A stretch of DNA of 64,000 nt from Mycobacterium paraffinicum (GTDB lineage: Bacteria; Actinomycetota; Actinomycetes; Mycobacteriales; Mycobacteriaceae), in assembly GCF_001907675.1 (NCBI RefSeq), contig NZ_MPNT01000008.1, positions 1-64,000 of the forward strand, in the 5' to 3' direction. Under the pieces are notes generated by a model. That model did not search any database. It had not been told where the DNA came from and saw only the letters and a list, made by a program, of their open reading frames with translations. This document shows positions 59,227-64,000 of this stretch, one piece after another. The position numbers were made by a program, and so were the translations under genes. Numbering within the stretch: the stretch's first letter is position 1; the number at the start of each line of letters is the position of its first letter.

Positions 59227-59715
59227 CTACCGTGCGGCCGGCCGCGCGATGACCTGACTCGCGCGGTTCGCGGCGATCAACGCGCCGGCCGCCGCGGCGA
59301 TCCGGACCAGATTGAGCCGGTACCAGGTTCGGATTCGAGCGTCCCGTTCCTCCGGTGGCGGCGGGGTGGCGGCAAACATCACCTCGAGGTTCACCGTCCG
59401 CACCAGGTAGCCGGTGATGGCCATGCCGGCGATCGAGCAGCACGCCGCCGCGGCTAACCAACGCCTGGCATCGTCGATTTCCCAGCCTTTGCCCACGGCG
59501 GCGGCGGTCGTTGCCAGCGTGATCGGCGCGCCTGGCGCGTAGTGGCGCAGCGGACTGCCCGGCCCCAGGAGTGGCGACCGAGGGCTGCTTGCCAGCCGGT
59601 CCGGGATCTTCACAACCGCTTCGTAGATGTTGCCGAACAACCAGTGGGCGTGGCCGAGCTGGGCCACGCCCAGCAGGCAGGCAAGTCGGTTGCGGCGCCG
59701 GATTGTTGCTGCCAT
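59227..59715 (-). CDS. DUF1772-like membrane protein
   Basis: A 162-residue protein with about four TM helices: RRNRLACLLGVAQLGHAHWLFG, APITLATTAAAVG, LAAAACCSIAGMAITGYLV and LVRIAAAAGALIAA. The arrangement and the NIYEAVVKIP segment resemble DUF1772 (anthrone-oxygenase-like) proteins. The ATG at 59715 follows GGAGGGAGCACC. I recall no equivalent between Rv0358 and Rv0359 in M. tuberculosis. The function is unknown. Confidence 0.68.
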   Translation of the reverse strand: MAATIRRRNRLACLLGVAQLGHAHWLFGNIYEAVVKIPDRLASSPRSPLLGPGSPLRHYAPGAPITLATTAAAVGKGWEIDDARRWLAAAACCSIAGMAITGYLVRTVNLEVMFAATPPPPEERDARIRTWYRLNLVRIAAAAGALIAANRASQVIARPAAR

Positions 59716-59792
59716 TGGTGCTCCCTCCACGAGGAGTGGGTCTATAGATAACGACGCGTCGCACGCCCAGAATGTGACCGGGCTGCCGAGCG

Positions 59793-60428
59793 TCATCGGA
59801 CCGCCAGCCACCCTTCGACGTTGCGGTAGAACGTCGACCGGCGCGCCGGGCGCGCCGCGGGCACGCCGTCGCGCACCACCGTGACGCCGGTGCTGCCCAG
59901 CTGGACCGCGCGGCCGGCCACCCAGCGGCGCCAGCCCGTCAGCGCGCGGGCGCGCAGGCCCGGCACGGACAGCGTCGGCTCGACGTCGACGGCGGGGGCG
60001 GCCCCGTCGAACAACACCGCGTCGTCGACGACCGCCTCGCCCCGGATGGCCGGCTCGCCATCGGGGGGCCTCCACCCGGCCCGGCCGACGACCACCACCC
60101 CGGTCTCGTCGCGAACCAGGATCACCCGCCGCGCGGAACCCCGCACGGCTCGTCGCGCCGCGCGCCGCCCGGCCGGCAGGCGGTAAATCCGGGTCGCGCG
60201 GGTGCGCCGGCGCGGCACGTAGGCCACCTCGATGTCGAGTCGGTCCGCACGCAGCAGCCGGGTCAGGACGGCGGCCAGGTCGGCGTCGGCGCCGACGACC
60301 ACCAGCCGCCGGTACGGGCCGATCGCGGTGTCGAAATCGGCCGGGTAAACCGGGAGGCCGATCAGCGGGCGGGGAACGCGGCGATCGCCGAACGGCAACA
60401 CCGCAACGTCGCGATCCTCTTGCCTCAC
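59793..60428 (-). CDS. conserved hypothetical protein (Rv0358-like)
   Basis: A 211-residue protein, rich in Arg and Val. An RRLVVVGADADLAAVLTRLL segment looks like a nucleotide-binding beta-alpha unit, similar to diacylglycerol-kinase-like or NAD-kinase-like starts. Late sequence WVAGRAVQLGSTGVTVVRDG follows. There is no clear catalytic motif or TM helix. The GTG at 60428 has AGGG five bases upstream; a TTG one codon earlier is possible. The size and its place beside purA match Rv0358. The adjacent 271 bp up to the phosphatase gene are a divergent promoter region with no further gene. Confidence 0.7.
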   Translation of the reverse strand: MRQEDRDVAVLPFGDRRVPRPLIGLPVYPADFDTAIGPYRRLVVVGADADLAAVLTRLLRADRLDIEVAYVPRRRTRATRIYRLPAGRRAARRAVRGSARRVILVRDETGVVVVGRAGWRPPDGEPAIRGEAVVDDAVLFDGAAPAVDVEPTLSVPGLRARALTGWRRWVAGRAVQLGSTGVTVVRDGVPAARPARRSTFYRNVEGWLAVR

Positions 60429-60699
60429 CAATACCCTTGTCTTTCAACATCTTCCGTTTGCTCTGCGGCAGCAGCCACTGGGAGCCCGAAGATCTCGTCA
60501 TCACGACACAGTCACAACATCATCTCGGACTGCGAAACTTGTTGCGCCACCGCGTGCTAACGGCCGGATACTTTACTCCTGCCACGGGGTCAACGGATGG
60601 GTGGCCAAGGGAACGGAGAACTGCCATTCGCCGACTCACCGCCTTCTCAACCGCGCGAACCGCGTCGCCCGCTTCCGGTGCCGGCCCCACGCGCCTCCA

Positions 60700-61611
60700 G
60701 TGCTGACGAGTCAGCTCCGCCGTGTTGGCGCCGTAACGGTTTCGGCTGTCCTGCTGTGCGTTGCGCAGGCGACGGCCTCGGCCGACGAATCGATCGTGAT
60801 CGACTTGGTGCGGCACGGCCAGTCGGAGGGCAATGCCGCGCGCGTGATCGATACCGCCGTGCCCGGAACGGTGCTCACTGCGCTCGGCCAGCAACAGGCG
60901 CAGACCATCGCCAACGCGCTGGCCGCGCAGGGTCCGTTCGCCGGGATCTTCGCGTCGCAGCTGACCAGGACACAGCAGACCGCGGTGCCGTTGGCGGCCG
61001 CGTTGGGGACGAACGTGCAGGTGCTGCCCGGGCTCAACGAGATCGACGCCGGCGTCTTCAACGGGCAACCGCAGTTCAGTCTTGCGGGGCTGGCATACCT
61101 GCTAGGCCCGGTGGCGTGGTTGTTGGGACTGCGCATCGTGCCGATGCTGGCTCCGGGCTCCACCGACACCAACGGATTCGAATTCCACAAACGCTTCAAC
61201 GGCGCGCTGCAGACGATGTACGGCAACGCGGCGACCGACGCGGGTCGGTTCAACGACTCCCTGCAAACGATCTACGGCGCCGCCATGGCCAACCCGGTCC
61301 GGGACGCGGGCGGCAAGATCACCGAAGTGGCGTTCTCCAGCGAGTTCGCCATCGGCGTCGGGACGATGATGAGCGTCAGAAACCCCGATCCGCTGCTCCT
61401 GCTTTTCGACCCGCTGCCCAACGCCGGCGTCGTGGTGATCCGTGGCAACCCGCACGATGGCTGGATGCTGGTCAGTTGGAACGGGAAACCGGTGTGGCCG
61501 GGCTGGGCGGCCAAGCGGCCCGATCGCGACCCCAAGCAGCCCCTCTGCCTGATGTTGGACGCACCGACCGCCGGCGGTGTATGCGCTGCCAAACCGCACG
61601 TGACGCCGTGA
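60700..61611 (+). CDS. secreted histidine-phosphatase-family protein
   Basis: A 303-residue exported protein. The signal peptide (RRVGAVTVSAVLLCVAQA) probably ends ATASA before DES. The phosphatase signature LVRHGQSEGNA lies right after it, with His39 the likely phosphate acceptor, and ASQLTRTQQTA is the second conserved Arg motif. The later half (FHKRFNGALQTMYGN, SSEFAIGVGTMMSV) matches a mycobacterial subgroup of this superfamily whose substrates are unknown. The GTG at 60700 gives a proper signal peptide; an in-frame earlier start at 60601 would hide it. Confidence 0.82.
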   Translation: MLTSQLRRVGAVTVSAVLLCVAQATASADESIVIDLVRHGQSEGNAARVIDTAVPGTVLTALGQQQAQTIANALAAQGPFAGIFASQLTRTQQTAVPLAAALGTNVQVLPGLNEIDAGVFNGQPQFSLAGLAYLLGPVAWLLGLRIVPMLAPGSTDTNGFEFHKRFNGALQTMYGNAATDAGRFNDSLQTIYGAAMANPVRDAGGKITEVAFSSEFAIGVGTMMSVRNPDPLLLLFDPLPNAGVVVIRGNPHDGWMLVSWNGKPVWPGWAAKRPDRDPKQPLCLMLDAPTAGGVCAAKPHVTP

Positions 61612-61865
61612 GCCGCGGCCGTGCGGGACACGAGTCGCGATCAAACGGCCCTTGGCGGGGGTGCGCCGCTCCCCGACGTTTAGGATCGCCACGTGAGCGC
61701 GTCAAGCAAAGATGCCTCCAGCTACGCCCACGGTCCCGGGGCGCTCAACCGAGACCCTGGTGCGGGCCGGCAGCTCGAGCCACCGGGTGATGCCGCAAGC
61801 CGTTGCAGCGCAGCAGGATACGGTGCGTTGCCAGTCGAACCACAGTAAGCAGGCGGGAGCGAGTC

Positions 61866-63164
61866 ATGCCGGCAATCGTCCTCATCGGCGCCCAATGGGG
61901 CGACGAGGGCAAAGGTAAGGCCACTGACCTGCTCGGTGGGCGCGTGCAGTGGGTGGTGCGCTATCAGGGGGGCAACAACGCCGGGCACACCGTCGTTTTG
62001 CCCAGCGGCGAGAATTTCGCGCTGCACCTGATCCCCTCGGGGGTGCTGACCCCCGGCGTCACCAACGTCATCGGCAACGGTGTGGTGGTCGACCCCGGCG
62101 TGCTGCTCGACGAGCTCAAGGGCCTCGAGGACCGCGGCGTGGACACCACCAAGCTGTTGATCTCCGCCGATGCCCACCTGCTGTTGCCCTACCACGTCGC
62201 CATCGACAAGGTCACCGAGCGCTACATGGGCAACAAGAAGATCGGCACCACCGGCCGCGGCATCGGGCCGTGCTACCAGGACAAGATCGCGCGCCAGGGC
62301 ATCCGCGTCGCCGACGTGCTCGACCCCGACCAGCTGACGCACAAGATCGAGGCCGCGCTGGAACTGAAGAACCAGATCCTGGTCAAGATCTACAACCGCA
62401 AGGCGCTGGACCCCCACCAGGTCGTCGACGCCCTGCTGCACCAGGCGGAGGGCTTCCGGCACCGCATCCGCGACACCCGGCGGCTGCTCAACACCGCGCT
62501 GGAGACGGGCGAGACGGTGCTGCTGGAGGGCTCCCAGGGCACCCTGCTCGACGTCGACCACGGCACGTATCCCTATGTGACGTCGTCGAATCCGACGGCC
62601 GGCGGCGCGGCCGTCGGGTCCGGTATCGGGCCCACCCGCATCACCACCGTGCTGGGGATCCTCAAGGCCTACACCACCCGCGTGGGCTCCGGGCCGTTCC
62701 CCACCGAGCTGTTCGACGAGAACGGCGAGTACCTGTCCAAGACGGGCGGCGAGTTCGGCGTCACCACCGGGCGGCGCCGACGCTGCGGCTGGTTCGACGC
62801 AGTCATCGCGCGCTACGCCACGCGGGTCAACGGCATCACCGACTTCTTCCTGACCAAGCTCGACGTGCTCTCCAGCCTGGAGACGGTGCCGATCTGCGTC
62901 GGTTACCGCATCGACGGCGACCGCACCAACGACATGCCGATGACGCAAAGCGACCTGGCTCGCGCCGAACCGATCTACGAGGAGCTGCCCGGCTGGTGGG
63001 AGGACATCTCCGCCGCACGCGAATTCGACGACCTGCCCGCCAAGGCGCGCGACTACGTGCTGCGGCTGGAAGAGCTTGCCGGGGCCCATGTTTCGTGCAT
63101 CGGAGTCGGCCCGGGACGGGAACAGACGATCGTGCGCCGCGACGTCCTGGCGGCGCGCGCGTGA
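61866..63164 (+). CDS. purA: adenylosuccinate synthetase
   Basis: A 432-residue GTP-dependent enzyme joining IMP and aspartate, the first step to AMP. Landmarks are the P-loop [16 protein letters not shown] at the start, [37 protein letters not shown] and the aspartate-binding TTGRRRRCG. The length equals M. tuberculosis PurA (Rv0357c). The ATG at 61866 has GGGAG seven bases upstream, and the first motif begins a few residues in. The 254 bp before it hold no gene I can support. Confidence 0.97.
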   Translation: MPAIVLIGAQWGDEGKGKATDLLGGRVQWVVRYQGGNNAGHTVVLPSGENFALHLIPSGVLTPGVTNVIGNGVVVDPGVLLDELKGLEDRGVDTTKLLISADAHLLLPYHVAIDKVTERYMGNKKIGTTGRGIGPCYQDKIARQGIRVADVLDPDQLTHKIEAALELKNQILVKIYNRKALDPHQVVDALLHQAEGFRHRIRDTRRLLNTALETGETVLLEGSQGTLLDVDHGTYPYVTSSNPTAGGAAVGSGIGPTRITTVLGILKAYTTRVGSGPFPTELFDENGEYLSKTGGEFGVTTGRRRRCGWFDAVIARYATRVNGITDFFLTKLDVLSSLETVPICVGYRIDGDRTNDMPMTQSDLARAEPIYEELPGWWEDISAAREFDDLPAKARDYVLRLEELAGAHVSCIGVGPGREQTIVRRDVLAARA

Positions 63165-63799
63165 CCGAACTCGACCCGAAAGAACTCGACCCCGACTACG
63201 AACACCACGGCGGCTTTCCCGAATACGGCCCGGCCAGTCCGGGCCCGGGGTTCGGCCGGTTCGTCGCGGCCATGCGCGCGCTGCTGGACCTGGCCGTGTC
63301 CGCCGACCCCGGCGACGACGTCTGGGACGACGCGGCCGACCGCGCGGCGGCCCTGGTGCAGTTGCTGGGCCCGTTCCAGGCCGACGAGGGCAAGCCGCCG
63401 GCCGGGCGCACGCCCGACCTGCCCGGCATGGGCAGCCTGTTGCTGCCGCCCTGGACGTTGACCAGGTACGCGCCGGACGGTGTCGAGATGACCGGCTACT
63501 TCAGCCGCTTCCACGTCGGCGGGAACCACGCCGTGCACGGCGGTGTGCTTCCGCTGCTGTTCGACCACATGTTCGGGATGGTGTCGCACGCTGCGGGCCG
63601 GCCGATCAGCCGCACCGCCTTCCTGCACGTCGACTACCGCAAGGTCACCCCGATCGATGCGCCGCTGGTGGTGCGCGGCCGCGTCACGAGTACTGAGGGC
63701 CGCAAGGCCTTCGTCGCTGCCGAACTCCTCGACGGTGACGACGCGGTGCTGGCCGAGGCCAACGGGCTGATGGTGCGGCTGCTTCCCGGTCAACCTTGA
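63161..63799 (+). CDS. PaaI/hotdog-fold thioesterase-like protein (Rv0356c-like)
   Basis: A 212-residue protein with an N-terminal extension of about 100 residues and a hotdog domain. The active-site motif is [19 protein letters not shown] (HGG followed by Asp), then [12 protein letters not shown], typical of acyl-CoA thioesterases. The substrate is unknown. The GTG overlaps the purA stop by 4 bp, so the two genes are co-translated, as in M. tuberculosis. Confidence 0.85.
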   Translation: MTELDPKELDPDYEHHGGFPEYGPASPGPGFGRFVAAMRALLDLAVSADPGDDVWDDAADRAAALVQLLGPFQADEGKPPAGRTPDLPGMGSLLLPPWTLTRYAPDGVEMTGYFSRFHVGGNHAVHGGVLPLLFDHMFGMVSHAAGRPISRTAFLHVDYRKVTPIDAPLVVRGRVTSTEGRKAFVAAELLDGDDAVLAEANGLMVRLLPGQP

Positions 63800-63828
63800 G
63801 TTTTCCGCCGCGCACCTATCCTTGAGCC

Positions 63829-64000
63829 GTGACCGACGGACCAGACGACAAGACGAGCGTGCTCGCCGTGCCCTCGCGACCGCCGACGGGGATGGCCGAC
63901 GTCCGGCCGCGCGTGGCGTTGCTGGGTTCCGGTGAACTGGCGCGGGAACTGGCGGTCGCGCTGCGGCGTCTGGGCGCGCGGGTGATCGCCCTCGACGACC
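63829..64000 (+). CDS. purT: formate-dependent phosphoribosylglycinamide formyltransferase, 5' end (partial)
   Basis: The first 57 codons are in the window and the gene runs off its end. After a disordered start, PRVALLGSGELARELAVALRRLGARVIALDD gives the ATP-grasp pre-domain (GSGELG-type nucleotide motif and terminal acidic residues) typical of PurT and PurK. PurT is preferred by synteny with Rv0389 and the GELARELAVAL wording. It makes formyl-GAR from formate and ATP in purine synthesis. The start is GTG, 29 bp after the thioesterase gene. Confidence 0.75.
   Translation, partial: MTDGPDDKTSVLAVPSRPPTGMADVRPRVALLGSGELARELAVALRRLGARVIALDD

Overview
The window is GC-rich actinobacterial DNA with the gene content of a slow-growing Mycobacterium. 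Close matches to remembered M. tuberculosis proteins (UdgA, RmlA, AspC, DnaK-GrpE-DnaJ-HspR, ClpB, TtfA, PyrE, CO dehydrogenase, Fba, PurA) make the genus secure. The M. avium complex or a near relative is my best guess, because iniBAC and the PE/PPE genes found at this locus in M. tuberculosis are absent and several extra genes are present. No tRNA, rRNA, CRISPR array, insertion sequence or prophage was seen.

Layout. 0-6.4 kb: end of a Pro/Gly-rich protein, udgA, two small conserved genes, rmlA, a YibE/F-type membrane protein and aspC. 6.5-14.4 kb: a large Fe-S membrane oxidoreductase with a repeat tail, an Hsp70-like transmembrane protein with a Thr-rich membrane partner, a kinase-MurQ fusion (predicted MurNAc salvage) and a lipoprotein. 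14.4-20.2 kb: a molybdenum hydroxylase (large, FAD and 2Fe-2S subunits), a MobA-like nucleotidyltransferase and an amino-acid permease. 20.3-24.6 kb: dnaK-grpE-dnaJ1-hspR behind a SigH-type promoter and two HAIR operators. 24.6-29.1 kb: a type VII-secretion-style polymorphic toxin island (nuclease toxin, candidate immunity gene, two WXG100 proteins, a YbaB-like protein and two unknown genes). 29.1-39 kb: epimerase, flavohemoglobin-like protein, TetR regulator, DUF3060-type protein, clpB (with its own HAIR and SigH-type promoter), ttfA, an SDR, pyrE, a lipoprotein and a SpoU methyltransferase. 39.2-48.9 kb: LysR regulator and a form I CO dehydrogenase operon with accessory genes (coxI-like, M, S, L, F, D, G, E). 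48.7-51 kb: ethanolamine ammonia-lyase eutBC. 51-64 kb: a GH76 enzyme, acetoacetyl-CoA synthetase, a DedA protein, fba, membrane proteins, a CDF metal exporter with a palindromic operator, an M50 protease, a secreted histidine phosphatase, purA, a thioesterase and the start of purT.

How it works together. The heat-shock loci at 20 and 32 kb share operator and promoter architecture and should respond together to HspR and SigH. The cox operon carries the structural subunits and maturation factors needed to oxidise CO. The whole block from the flavohemoglobin-like gene to the thioesterase gene is inverted relative to the M. tuberculosis order Rv0356c-Rv0385. The toxin island sits at its left junction.
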